Shown one piece after another: positions 53,785 to 62,206 of a DNA stretch of 64,000 nucleotides. Each line of letters opens with the position of its first letter. Within the stretch, counting starts at the first letter, position 1. The stretch covers positions 2,852,001-2,916,000 of the forward strand of contig NZ_CP099489.1 in assembly GCF_023923225.1 (NCBI RefSeq), written 5' to 3'. The translations under genes were made by a program, and so were the position numbers. This DNA is from Ornithinimicrobium faecis. GTDB taxonomy: Bacteria > Actinomycetota > Actinomycetes > Actinomycetales > Dermatophilaceae. The notes below the pieces were generated by a model, which worked only from the letters and a program-made list of their open reading frames with translations, was not told the DNA's origin and did not search any database.

Positions 53785-55340
53785 AGCACCGTCCCGGCTG
53801 ATTCGTCCAGCACGACACCTCCCCGAACGGCGACGCGCCCTTGGAGCACCACCGTGCTGACACCACTGGCCAACTGCCACGGATCTGCATACGTCGAGTG
53901 GTCGGAGACCGTGTCCTGGTTGAACACAACCAGGTCAGCAATCGCCCCGGGGCGCACCACGCCACGCTCGCCAACCGCCATCCGGGATGCTGGCAGGGAC
54001 GTCATCTTGCGGACCGCTTCCTCAAGGCTGAGCACACCCTTGGAACGGACGTAGCGCCCGAGGACCCGAGCAAAACTGCCGAAGCTACGCGGGTGGGACA
54101 GCCCGTCACCTGACGCGGCAAGTTCCCAGCCGTCGGAGACGACCGACACCAAGGGGTGGCGCAGGGCTGCCTCAAGGTCCGACTCGGCCATGGCGTGGTT
54201 GATGATAGAAACAGCGCCTTGGTGCTCCTCCAGGACGGATAAGAGGGCTTCCGCCGGCTCCCACCCCTCCTCCTCAGCGAGGTCAGAGATCGAGCTGCCG
54301 ACGGCCGCTGAGAACTTCCCGGGTGGCATGCCAGCCAAGACAATCCCTGCGGGGTCGATCTCGCCAGCAAGTCGGGTCGCCACCTCCTCACGGATCAACT
54401 GCCGCTGTGACGGATCCGCCAGTCGCCGGAGAAGTTCCGCAGTGCCACCATCAAGCGCCCAATAGGGCAGGCGCGAGGCGAGCGTCGTGCTGGATGCCGT
54501 GTAGGGATAGACGTCGGCACCAACATTCACGCCCTGCGCCACCGCCTGGTCGATGAGTTCCAGGACCTGCTCGACCTTGCCGTGGTTCCGCTGGCCCATC
54601 GCTTTGATGTGCGAAACCTGCAGAGTGACCCCTGTGCGACGAGCGGTCCCGATCGCCTCTTCCACGGCACCAAGGACACCATCGGTCTCGTTGCGCACAT
54701 GGCTGGAGTAGGTCAGGCCGCACTCGGCCGCCGTCGCCACCAGAGCTTCGACCTCGTCCTGGCGGGCATACGAACCAGGCACGTAGATCAGCCCAGTGCT
54801 GAAACCAACTGCGCCCTGCTCCGCTGCCTCTCGGAGCAACGAGCACATCTGCTCCAACTCGGACGCGGTCGGGGGCCGATCAGCCGTGCCCATCGCTGCC
54901 ACCCGCAGCGCGCCGTGTCCGACCTGCAGGGCAACGTTCACGCCAGGACCGGAGGCAGCGACGGAATCCCGAAACCCAGCCAGATCGCGCCAGTTCCAGG
55001 ACAGTTCGGGCCGCAAGAACGACGATGTCGAGGCAAGAGCGTCGACGTCGACGACAGGAAAGGGAGAGTGCCCGCAATTCCCCGCGACCAAAGTCGTGAC
55101 GCCCTGCGCCAGTTGGGTCTCCGAGCGTGGGTGGGACTCCACCCTGAAATCTGCGTGGGAATGGATGTCGATGAACCCCGGGGCCAACACCTCGCCCTGC
55201 GCATCGATCACGTTGGCGGCGGGCAGGTCTGCCGTGGCGACCTCCACGATCCGGCCGTCTGCGACACCGACGGAGGCCCTCCTGCCGGGCCCCCCGGTGC
55301 CATCCACCAGCCAGGCGTTGTTGATGGCCAGCTCGATCAT
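53781..55340 (-). CDS. N-acyl-D-amino-acid deacylase (D-aminoacylase)
   Basis: Amidohydrolase-superfamily zinc enzyme releasing D-amino acids from N-acyl derivatives, or related dihydropyrimidinase-like activity. 519 residues: APGFIDIHSHADF (HxH), LVAGNCGHSPFP with the metal-bridging Cys position, LTYSSHVRNE, LQVSHIKAMG, IINHAMAESD and VVSDGWEL (Asp). AAGGAG lies eight bases before ATG 55340. Divergent from the permease at 55543; the shared regulation of this pair is likely. Base composition looks slightly less GC-extreme than in the housekeeping half. Confidence 0.88.
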   Translation of the reverse strand: MIELAINNAWLVDGTGGPGRRASVGVADGRIVEVATADLPAANVIDAQGEVLAPGFIDIHSHADFRVESHPRSETQLAQGVTTLVAGNCGHSPFPVVDVDALASTSSFLRPELSWNWRDLAGFRDSVAASGPGVNVALQVGHGALRVAAMGTADRPPTASELEQMCSLLREAAEQGAVGFSTGLIYVPGSYARQDEVEALVATAAECGLTYSSHVRNETDGVLGAVEEAIGTARRTGVTLQVSHIKAMGQRNHGKVEQVLELIDQAVAQGVNVGADVYPYTASSTTLASRLPYWALDGGTAELLRRLADPSQRQLIREEVATRLAGEIDPAGIVLAGMPPGKFSAAVGSSISDLAEEEGWEPAEALLSVLEEHQGAVSIINHAMAESDLEAALRHPLVSVVSDGWELAASGDGLSHPRSFGSFARVLGRYVRSKGVLSLEEAVRKMTSLPASRMAVGERGVVRPGAIADLVVFNQDTVSDHSTYADPWQLASGVSTVVLQGRVAVRGGVVLDESAGTVL

Positions 55341-55460
55341 CCACACTCCTTGTCCACGGTGGCCATCGTTTCATGGGCGGAGACTCACTCGCCTTGACCC
55401 AGACCGGCCCGTCTCCTCAGCAACACTCGCCCGGCCACGCCCTTGCCTGACGGGCCATGG

Positions 55461-55488
55461 TTGTCATGCGCGTCACCGGGACTAACAT
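55461..55488 (+). promoter_or_regulatory. Promoter of the permease-hydrolase pair
   Basis: TTGTCA (55461-55466) and TAACAT (55483-55488) with a 16-base spacer; transcription would begin near 55495, leaving a 48-base leader. The 200-base divergent region 55341-55542 shows no other clear element. Confidence 0.6.
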
Positions 55489-55542
55489 GGCTGGGCTCTG
55501 TCCCCGAACGCCCTCTCAACGGCGACCACTGGAAAGGGTCCA

Positions 55543-56955
55543 ATGACCGACACCACGTCCGAAGCATCAGTGACGGGCCTCGACCGGAAGGCGAAGGTCG
55601 GCTGGAGTCTGGCCGGGGCGGCCGTTGTTGTCGCCCTCTGCGTCGCCATCTTTGATCAGGGAGCGCTCGGGCTGTGGGGGCTGTTGCCCATCGTGGTGTA
55701 TGCCCTCCTGGCCCTGCTGGAGCTCAACATCTTGTTGAGCACCTTCATCGCGATGGTGACGGCGATGATCCTCGCGCGGTTGAGCCTGCTCGACATCGGG
55801 ACCGCGCTGGCGGACTCGATGGGGTCCTTCATCACCGTGGTCGGCATCATCATCCTGCTGGGCGCTGGAGTCGGTGCGATTGCCAACGCAACGGGTGCAG
55901 CCCAGGCGTTGGTTTCCTCGGTCATGAAGGTTGCGGGCACCGAATCGACGACGCGGACCCAGCTCGGGATCGTCTTGGCGGCCATCCTGATTGTCGGCTC
56001 GCTCGGGACGCTGGCCGGCGGTAACTCCATCATCGCGCCCCTGGTCATCCCCCTCGCTGCCGCGGCCTCGCTCTCTCGCCCGGCCACAGCCGTGACGTTG
56101 CACACCGCTGGGGCAGCCGGCCTGGTTCTCGGCCCGTTCACGCCCCCGGTCGTGACCATCATGGGGGCAGCCGACATCTCCTACTCGGAGTATCTCTTCG
56201 GCGCTGGACTCCCTCTGGCAGCGGTCTTCGTCATCGTCGGGTTCGTCATGACCCGGGTGCTGAATGCGCGCACGAGAGATGAGACGTATGGCGAAGAGGA
56301 CCTCGCCGATCTGACATCGCCGGCCGACCAACCTGCGCACGCTCGCACCGCAGCAGCCGCGTTCATCGGCACGATTCTGGTGATGACCGTGATCGGCATC
56401 GTCATCCAGGCTGGCTATGTCTATGCCATCGTCGTCATGCTCACCACGGCGCTGACCACCAGCATTGCTGGTCGACTCGATCCCTCACACGCCGTGACGA
56501 CGTTCTGTCGTGGCGCGGGGACCCTGCTCTGGTTGTTCTTCATGTTCTGGTTCTTCGACGTCATCCTGGTGATCGTCGAGAATTCGGGGGCCTATCAGGT
56601 CCTCTTGGATGCTGTGGCTCCGGCGATGCAAGACGCCGGACCGTGGCCCTTCCTTATGTTGACCCTGCTCGTCGGGTGGATTGGCATCGCTGGTGCTGCA
56701 GTCGCTCAAGTGGTCCTGATCGACAAACTCTTCGCGCCACTCGCCGCGTCATTGGGCATCCCTCCCATCGCCTGGGCTGCGGCCCTCCTCGGCGGAAGCC
56801 AGATAGATTGGTTCGGCCCGTTCCCGAACGGTGACATGGTGGGACAGATGGGCATCGCTCGCTCCCAGAACCTCAAGGCCATGCTGATCGCTGGGTGGAC
56901 GGTCATGACCGTGAGCGTCTTCGTCCTCGCCGCGCTGTTCTGGATCTTGTTGTGA
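55543..56955 (+). CDS. Ion-transporter-superfamily permease (NhaC/GntP-like)
   Basis: 470 residues with about 12 helices. The segments GAGVGAIANATGAAQALVSS, LGTLAGGNSIIAPLVIPLA and VLGPFTPPVVTIMGAADI are the re-entrant-type stretches of this superfamily; a second set lies at VAQVVLIDKLFAPLA and GGSQIDWFGPFPNGDMVG. Candidate substrates are organic acids or amino-acid derivatives; placement next to D-aminoacylase suggests uptake of the same compound. Its stop overlaps the next start (GTGA). Confidence 0.75.
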   Translation: MTDTTSEASVTGLDRKAKVGWSLAGAAVVVALCVAIFDQGALGLWGLLPIVVYALLALLELNILLSTFIAMVTAMILARLSLLDIGTALADSMGSFITVVGIIILLGAGVGAIANATGAAQALVSSVMKVAGTESTTRTQLGIVLAAILIVGSLGTLAGGNSIIAPLVIPLAAAASLSRPATAVTLHTAGAAGLVLGPFTPPVVTIMGAADISYSEYLFGAGLPLAAVFVIVGFVMTRVLNARTRDETYGEEDLADLTSPADQPAHARTAAAAFIGTILVMTVIGIVIQAGYVYAIVVMLTTALTTSIAGRLDPSHAVTTFCRGAGTLLWLFFMFWFFDVILVIVENSGAYQVLLDAVAPAMQDAGPWPFLMLTLLVGWIGIAGAAVAQVVLIDKLFAPLAASLGIPPIAWAAALLGGSQIDWFGPFPNGDMVGQMGIARSQNLKAMLIAGWTVMTVSVFVLAALFWILL

Positions 56956-57752
56956 GTTCGACACTGGACCTTTGGCACCACCAGCTTCAGCACGTCGATG
57001 GTGAATGGTCACTCTGCGCCCTGGGCCAAGGCGTCGACCTCAGGGACAACGCGGATGTCCGCCATCCCTCCGCGAGCATCATCAAGCTCCCGATCATGGC
57101 CACGGTCCTGGACAGGGTTCGCGCCGGGCACCTGGGCCTCTCCGACCGCGTCGACATCGGTCCATCCGACCGGGTTGGGGGTGCCGGTGTCTTGCAGCAC
57201 CTGGACGTGGCATCGCTCACGGTGCTGCAGTCCCTCTCGTTGATGATCACCATCAGCGACAACGTGGCGACGAACGCTCTCATCAACCACCTGGGGCTGG
57301 CGGAGTTTCGTCAGGCGTGGGGCCATCCGCTCTTCGAGGGTTTCGAGCTGAATCGCCTCATGATGCACGCTGCCAGCACGCCGGAACAGGACAATTTCGC
57401 CTCGGCGGCCGCTGCCGTCCGGCTCCTGCTTGACCTCGACGACAAGGCCAGCTCGGGCGACGACTGTGCGCAACTGGCCCTAGACATCTTGGGGCAGCAG
57501 CAGATTCGAGACCGCATCCCGAGTCTTCTGCCCGACGACGTGACGTGCCTGAACAAGACCGGCGAGCTGGTCGGCACGCGGCACGACATCGCTCTGCTCC
57601 GTCGTGGTGGGGCCACGACAGCCGTCGCCATGCTGTCTAGCGGTGTGTCCGGGGTGGCCGCAAGCTCCGGCGGCGGAGTCCCTGCTCACATCATGGGCCG
57701 AACCGCAGCTGCCCTTGTCCAGGAGTTCACACCCACGGTTCACCCTGGTTAG
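56952..57752 (+). CDS. Cytosolic class A beta-lactamase-fold serine hydrolase
   Basis: 266 residues with no signal peptide. Motifs in order: SxxK at Ser42-Lys45 (ASIIKLP), SDN at 102-104 (ISDNVATN), a partial omega-loop FELNRL near 131-136 in which the usual general-base Glu position is unclear, and KTG at 202-204. The GTG start overlaps the permease stop, so the two proteins are made together. Together with D-aminoacylase it may process imported D-configured amides or lactams; that is inference. It could also be an esterase or D-aminopeptidase. Confidence 0.78.
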   Translation: MSSTLDLWHHQLQHVDGEWSLCALGQGVDLRDNADVRHPSASIIKLPIMATVLDRVRAGHLGLSDRVDIGPSDRVGGAGVLQHLDVASLTVLQSLSLMITISDNVATNALINHLGLAEFRQAWGHPLFEGFELNRLMMHAASTPEQDNFASAAAAVRLLLDLDDKASSGDDCAQLALDILGQQQIRDRIPSLLPDDVTCLNKTGELVGTRHDIALLRRGGATTAVAMLSSGVSGVAASSGGGVPAHIMGRTAAALVQEFTPTVHPG

Positions 57753-57847
57753 GTGTCCTGTCCAGGGCCACTCGTGGCGTCTCTTGGGTCCAACTGTTGC
57801 GGGCACCCACGGCCGTGGTGCGGGCTTCGTTCGCGCGGCCACGCTGC

Positions 57848-57861
57848 TTGACGCAGGTCAA
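57848..57861. promoter_or_regulatory. CRP/FNR-type operator
   Basis: Perfect inverted repeat TTGAC-GCAG-GTCAA, close to the FNR/DNR consensus TTGAT-N4-ATCAA. A -10 TAACCT lies at 57884-57889, so transcription would begin near 57896 and the operator centre falls at about -41.5, the classical activating position. It controls the RIC-like remnant and the cupin. Confidence 0.55.
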
Positions 57862-57883
57862 GGACTCCCGATGAGACACCTCC

Positions 57884-57889
57884 TAACCT
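57884..57889 (+). promoter_or_regulatory. -10 element for the RIC-cupin unit
   Basis: TAACCT about 30 bases after the operator centre and about 32 bases before the ATG at 57921; GGGAGA is the ribosome-binding site at 57907-57913. No -35 is seen, as expected for an activator-dependent promoter. Confidence 0.5.
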
Positions 57890-57920
57890 GAGGACATCAC
57901 GAGAACAGGGAGACGTGCAG

Positions 57921-58187
57921 ATGACCGACCTATCGACCGCCGCGCAGCTCGCCCCGATTCTCGAGCGAGTCCACGGCGCCCATCACCCTGAACTCACCCG
58001 GATCCGCGAGCTGACCCAGCAGATCGCGCAGTCCGCCGATGGCGCAGCGACCACGATTCTGTTCCGCGAGCTGCGCGCGATCACGAACTACTACTCCGTC
58101 CCCAGCGATGGCTGCGAAGCCTTCGTGGTGACCTATGGGTCCTTGAGATCAGCCGACATGAAGCACTCCAGGAGGGACCCACGATGA
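57921..58187 (+). CDS. Truncated RIC/ScdA-type di-iron repair protein (remnant)
   Basis: 88 residues matching two separated parts of the iron-sulfur-cluster repair family (RIC, YtfE, ScdA): LERVHGAHHPELTRIREL corresponds to helix 1, and RELRAITNYYSVPSDGCEAF to the helix 3 region. The stretch between, which in the family carries the HMxKEExxLFP iron ligands, is absent, and the C-terminal HIxxENxxLFP segment is replaced by an unrelated tail. It therefore lacks most iron ligands. Promoter, operator, ribosome-binding site and an ATGA junction to the cupin all remain. Confidence 0.6.
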   Translation: MTDLSTAAQLAPILERVHGAHHPELTRIRELTQQIAQSADGAATTILFRELRAITNYYSVPSDGCEAFVVTYGSLRSADMKHSRRDPR

Positions 58188-58465
58188 GGGAGACCGTTGA
58201 ACTGGCTGAGGGCGCTGCGCTCGTCATGAAACGGATGGTGGGCACCGACGGGACAGCATTTCCCGCGCACACAGCCTCGCTCGAGTCGGCGCTGGTCATT
58301 GTTGAGGGCTCCTGCAGCATCACGTTCGCCGATGCCGTTCACGAGTTGGGCGTTGGCGACACTTTCGTGGTGCCAGCGGGCGAGGTCCACCACGTCGCCG
58401 GCACCCCAGACTTTGCCGCCGTCCACGTGATGCCGAGGGACATCCGCTTCAACTTCATCGTCTGA
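58184..58465 (+). CDS. Small cupin protein
   Basis: 93-residue single cupin barrel: HTASLESALVIVEGSC, ADAVHELGVGDTFVVPAGEVHHVAG and a short C-terminal strand. Metal ligands of motif 1 (usually HxHx3-4E) are only partly present (His then Glu), motif 2 keeps one or two His. AGGAGG lies eight bases before the ATG, which overlaps the RIC remnant's stop. Likely part of the same stress-response unit. Confidence 0.82.
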   Translation: MRETVELAEGAALVMKRMVGTDGTAFPAHTASLESALVIVEGSCSITFADAVHELGVGDTFVVPAGEVHHVAGTPDFAAVHVMPRDIRFNFIV

Positions 58466-58484
58466 CGATGCTGACCGGCCACCG

Positions 58485-58534
58485 CACGTAACTCCCGAAG
58501 TCCCCTGTTAACGCGGGCCTCCGGGAGCTACGTG
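58485..58534. terminator. Bidirectional terminator between cupin and binding-protein genes
   Basis: CACGTA-a-CTCCCG on the left pairs with CGGGAG-c-TACGTG on the right, with further GGGCCT/AGTCCC pairs inside. It lies between two convergent genes. Confidence 0.7.
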
Positions 58535-58545
58535 CCAAATTGCGA

Positions 58546-60450
58546 TCACTCAGCGCGGGCCCACTGCTCTGCGTTCCAGACAACACCGGTCTGGCTGGCG
58601 TTGAGGATCACGTTGTCGATCGTCGAGTCATAGGCGATGACGCCCGGGTGCGCGAAGATCGGGATGCTGTGCAGCGTGTTCCACGCCTCGGTCTCGATGA
58701 TGGCCAGCTGCTCCTTCTGGACATCCTCGTCCAGGGTGGTGGAAATGGTGTTCCACGCCTCGTCAGCAGCCTCGTTGACCCAGCCGCCCATGTTGCCGGC
58801 GCCATCAATCTCATACCAGAAGGCCGAGCCGGTGACGGTGCCAGAGCCCGCCCACGCGAACAGGGCGATCTCCCAGTCACCAGAGGAGAGGACGTCACCC
58901 AGACCCGGGGCCGAGGCGTCAATAATGTTGAAGCCGACCTGGTCACAGGACGCCTTGATGAGAGCCACGATGTCGACACGACGCTGGTTGCCCGCGCCAT
59001 AACCGATGCGGATCTCGGTGCCCTCCTCGAGACCGGACTCGGCGAACTTCTCCTTCGCCAACTCCAGGTCAACCTCGTCGTAACGACCGTCGTAGATGGC
59101 CGCGACGTGCTCGTCGTAGCCCTCCTGGAACGGGAACACCTCGCGGGAGTTCATGACCACCGCGTCCTCGGTGATCGGCTTGATCAGGTTGTCCACGATC
59201 TGCTGACGCGGCACGCAGTGGGCGAACGCCTCGCGAGCAGCCAGACCACCCTGCGCCTCAGCCCACGGGCTGTCCTCGGCGAAGTTGAAGTCGAGGTGCT
59301 CGAACGTCATCGTGTCGCCGGTCTCCATGGTGACGGAGTCGCCGAGGGCCTCGATCTGCTGCACCGTGTCCACGGTGGCCTGCGGCTCGATGATGTTGAG
59401 GTCACCGTTGCTCAGGGCCTGGACGTGGGTCTCCGGGTTCGCGAAGCGAAACGTCAGGTTCGACGTGGCCGGCGGCGGGCCCCAGTAGCTCGCGTTCGGG
59501 CCGAGCGTGATGTATTCACCGACGCTCCACTCGGCGCCGCCTGCGGGGTCGATGCTGTAGGGGCCGCTGGACAGCGCGATGGCCGGGTCCGGCAGCGTCT
59601 TGTCCGGGGAGAGCCAGCCGGTGTTCCAGAACTCGGCGGCCGGTGCGATCGCGTCGACGTCACCCTCCTGGATCGCGGTGACGAGCTCCTCGGAGGTCAT
59701 CCCGCTCGCCTCAGCGGCGATGTGCGCTGGCAGGGCCCCACCCACGCTGAGCTCCCAGTCCGGATAGGGCTCGGGGTACTCGACCGTGAAGGTCTTGCCG
59801 TCCAGCTCACCCTGCGGACCCTCTGGCACGTAGAGGCCGAAGTCGCTGGCAACCGTGTTGAACACCGGCTCCTCGCCCTCTGCCAGCTCGCCGTAGATCG
59901 ACGGCGGGTTGTTGGAGGCCCAGTCGAACAGGAAGTCGTTGTAGGTGACCGGCGTGCCGTCCTCCCAGACCGCCTCGTCGGAGATGGTGTACTCGACGGT
60001 CAGCGGGTCCTCGGAGACCATCTCATAGGAACCGAAGTCGGTGTCCGGGTAGATGGTGCCGTCGGTGCCGTAGTACCAGAAGCTGCTCCCCAGCCGGCCG
60101 GAGACCACCTGGTTGTAGACGGAGTTGGTCTCTGGCGTGTTTGCATTGAGTCCAACCCACTCGTCAGCGCCGACCGAGAAGAAGATGTTGTCTTCCTTGG
60201 TGGTGATCTCACCAAGGTCCGGCTTGGCGGAGTCACCAGCAGGCGCGGCATCCTCGCCGCCACCAGAGGTCGCTTCGCTTTCGTCCTCCCCACCGGGAGC
60301 GGCAGACTCGCCGCCGTCGTCCTCCGAGCCCTCTTCGCTGCCCTGGCTGTCGTCCTGCGTCGGGTCCTCTTCCTCAGACCCGGACGTGCAAGCGGACAGC
60401 ACCAGGGCTCCCGCGGCCACAATCGCCATGGTTGTGCGCCTGATCTTCAA
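58546..60450 (-). CDS. ABC transporter substrate-binding lipoprotein, family 5
   Basis: 634 residues. Signal peptide KIRRTTMAIVAAGALVLSAC with lipobox LSAC, then an acidic Gly/Ser/Glu linker of about 70 residues, and a periplasmic-binding type 2 domain of the peptide/nickel family (YDVISEDPLTVEYTI-type strand, YPEPYPDWEL, CVPRQQIVDNL). TTG at 60450 with GGAGG before it is the best start; the ATG at 60426 is an alternative. No permease or ATPase gene is adjacent. Likely captures oligopeptides or similar amides for the catabolic genes nearby. Confidence 0.85.
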   Translation of the reverse strand: MKIRRTTMAIVAAGALVLSACTSGSEEEDPTQDDSQGSEEGSEDDGGESAAPGGEDESEATSGGGEDAAPAGDSAKPDLGEITTKEDNIFFSVGADEWVGLNANTPETNSVYNQVVSGRLGSSFWYYGTDGTIYPDTDFGSYEMVSEDPLTVEYTISDEAVWEDGTPVTYNDFLFDWASNNPPSIYGELAEGEEPVFNTVASDFGLYVPEGPQGELDGKTFTVEYPEPYPDWELSVGGALPAHIAAEASGMTSEELVTAIQEGDVDAIAPAAEFWNTGWLSPDKTLPDPAIALSSGPYSIDPAGGAEWSVGEYITLGPNASYWGPPPATSNLTFRFANPETHVQALSNGDLNIIEPQATVDTVQQIEALGDSVTMETGDTMTFEHLDFNFAEDSPWAEAQGGLAAREAFAHCVPRQQIVDNLIKPITEDAVVMNSREVFPFQEGYDEHVAAIYDGRYDEVDLELAKEKFAESGLEEGTEIRIGYGAGNQRRVDIVALIKASCDQVGFNIIDASAPGLGDVLSSGDWEIALFAWAGSGTVTGSAFWYEIDGAGNMGGWVNEAADEAWNTISTTLDEDVQKEQLAIIETEAWNTLHSIPIFAHPGVIAYDSTIDNVILNASQTGVVWNAEQWARAE

Positions 60451-60505
60451 TGTTCCTCCAATGACGATTTGACTGTTTAGCCCCAACGAGTACCGTTCAG
60501 TTAGA

Positions 60506-60513
60506 GTGTACAC
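60506..60513. promoter_or_regulatory. GTGTACAC palindrome between divergent genes
   Basis: Perfect eight-base palindrome fitting the GTNTANAC pattern of HutC-type GntR regulators, in the 131-base gap between the binding-protein gene and the amidohydrolase operon. It may control both; no regulator gene is in view. Confidence 0.3.
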
Positions 60514-60581
60514 AGACGGAGGGCTCGGGGGTAGAGGCGGCGCCACTTCATGGCGCTGCTGCGAAAGGAAGGAGCGAACCA

Positions 60582-61859
60582 GTGGTGATCGACAGCATGG
60601 GACCACACGCAGCGACTGGCCAGGTGCTCGTCAACTGCTCCGTCTTCGACGGGACAGGAGACAGTTCACTCTCAGACCAGGCCATCTGGATCCGCTCCGA
60701 CGGCACGGTGGCCTTGGTCGGTGACCGGCAGGACGTGATGGACGCCGCCGGCGCCAACCCGGAACCAACCACGGTGGTGGATCTCGCAGGCGGCTATGTG
60801 ATGCCCGGCCTGATCAATATGCACGTCCACCTGGGCCTGGCACTCCCCGGGGCGATGAGCGCCTCCCTCGACCGCGACAACCCTGCGGCTCTCGCACTGC
60901 AGATGGCCGGCAATGCGCGGCGCACCCTGCTCGCGGGTGTCACCACGGCGCGACTGGTCGGCGAGACCGACTACACCGACTTCACCTTGCGCCGCGCGAT
61001 CCGGGCCGGGACGGTGCCGGGGCCGCGGCTGTTCACTGCCGGTCACGCACTGTGCTGCACCGGCGGTCATGGACACGACTCTGACGGGCTGGAAGCTGAC
61101 GGGGCCGACGGCTTCCGTCGGGCCACGCGCGAGCAGTTGCGCGCTGGCGCCGACCTGATCAAGGTGTGCGTCTCTGGCGGTCTCGCCGGGGAGCACGAAG
61201 CGATCGAGACCCCGCAACTGACCGACGACGAACTCTCCGCGGTCGTCACCACAGCCCACGATTGGCGCCGGACCGTCACCGCTCACGCCGGGCCGGCTGA
61301 CGTCATCGAGCGGGTGCTCGCGCTCGGTGTGGACGGCATCGAACACGGCTATCAGCTCACCCCGGAGGTCGCCGCCGAGATGGCGCGTCGCGGCACCTGG
61401 TATGTGCCGACCATCACGGTCAGCCGGTGCCGAGAGTTCTTCGAGGAGCACCAGGTGCCCGCTTGGATGATGGAGCGAGCCCTGGGCGCTGGCCCGCGAC
61501 ACTGGGAGAGCCTCCAGCACGCCATCACCGCCGGGGTGCGGATCGTGCTGGGCAGCGACATGCCACCTGATGCCCCCTTTGACGGCACCACCGCCACGGT
61601 GCGGGAGATGGAGTTCATGGCCGAGGCCGGCATGACGCCGGGCGACGTGCTCCGGGCAGCGACCAGCCGGGCTGCTGAGTGGCTCGGCGTCTCGGGGCAG
61701 ATCGGCACCCTGACCCCCGGGGCCGTGGGTGACCTGCTGGTGCTGGATGCCGACCCCGCCGCCGATGTCTCCGCGCTGCGCACCATGCACGCCGTGGTCC
61801 AGGGCGGGCGAGCCGTGCGGGACGATCGTGGCCACTGGGCCAAGGGGAGGACTGCGTGA
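60582..61859 (+). CDS. Metal-dependent amidohydrolase (imidazolonepropionase-like)
   Basis: 425 residues, amidohydrolase superfamily: VMPGLINMHVHLG (HxH), LIKVCVSGGLAG (bridging Lys), TVTAHAGPADV (His), DGIEHGYQL (His), VLGSDMPPDAP (Asp), and GAVGDLLVLDADP. GTG 60582 has AAGGAAGGAG eight bases upstream. First gene of a four-gene coupled operon. Related to the gene at 4548 but clearly distinct in sequence. The substrate is unknown; the DUF885 and binding-protein neighbours suggest peptides or amides. Confidence 0.85.
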   Translation: MVIDSMGPHAATGQVLVNCSVFDGTGDSSLSDQAIWIRSDGTVALVGDRQDVMDAAGANPEPTTVVDLAGGYVMPGLINMHVHLGLALPGAMSASLDRDNPAALALQMAGNARRTLLAGVTTARLVGETDYTDFTLRRAIRAGTVPGPRLFTAGHALCCTGGHGHDSDGLEADGADGFRRATREQLRAGADLIKVCVSGGLAGEHEAIETPQLTDDELSAVVTTAHDWRRTVTAHAGPADVIERVLALGVDGIEHGYQLTPEVAAEMARRGTWYVPTITVSRCREFFEEHQVPAWMMERALGAGPRHWESLQHAITAGVRIVLGSDMPPDAPFDGTTATVREMEFMAEAGMTPGDVLRAATSRAAEWLGVSGQIGTLTPGAVGDLLVLDADPAADVSALRTMHAVVQGGRAVRDDRGHWAKGRTA

Positions 61860-62206
61860 ACAACGACTGCGCGAAGGGCGACCCTGCGGACGGCGCCGTG
61901 ACCGAGCTCTACGACCTGCGGGTGGTCGTGGACCGCATCGAGGGGCGGTCAGTGTGCGGCCTGGAACCCGGTGACTATTTCGAAGTCACCGAGTCGAACC
62001 GGGTGCGCGTTCCCGAGGGCAAGCACTTCTGCCTCTATGCGATGGCCGCCGCCCTCCCCCTGTTGCCAGCGAAACAGCGGCCCCTGCGCAAAGGCGACTG
62101 GATGGCGCGTGACTCCGAGGTCGCCTGCCCCGACCCTGAAGAACGCCTGATCATGCGGATCGAGCGCACCGGTCAGCGGAGCATCCCGACGGAGGACCTG
62201 ACGTGA
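61856..62206 (+). CDS. TIGR04076 family protein
   Basis: 116 residues. LRVVVDRIEGRSVCGLEPGDYFEV, VPEGKHFCLYAMAAALPLLPAKQRPL and ACPDPEERLIMRIER match the TIGR04076 family, small proteins of unknown function with two conserved cysteines, often beside redox or catabolic genes. The GTG overlaps the amidohydrolase stop and its own stop overlaps the next gene, so the three are translated together. Confidence 0.75.
   Translation: MNNDCAKGDPADGAVTELYDLRVVVDRIEGRSVCGLEPGDYFEVTESNRVRVPEGKHFCLYAMAAALPLLPAKQRPLRKGDWMARDSEVACPDPEERLIMRIERTGQRSIPTEDLT

Noticed and set aside
56952..57752. Exported antibiotic-resistance beta-lactamase
   Set aside because: No signal peptide, translational coupling to a permease, and an unclear omega-loop Glu argue for a metabolic hydrolase.
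58546..60480. Long plus-strand open frame opposite the binding-protein gene
   Set aside because: It is the antisense shadow of a clear lipoprotein gene with signal peptide and family motifs.
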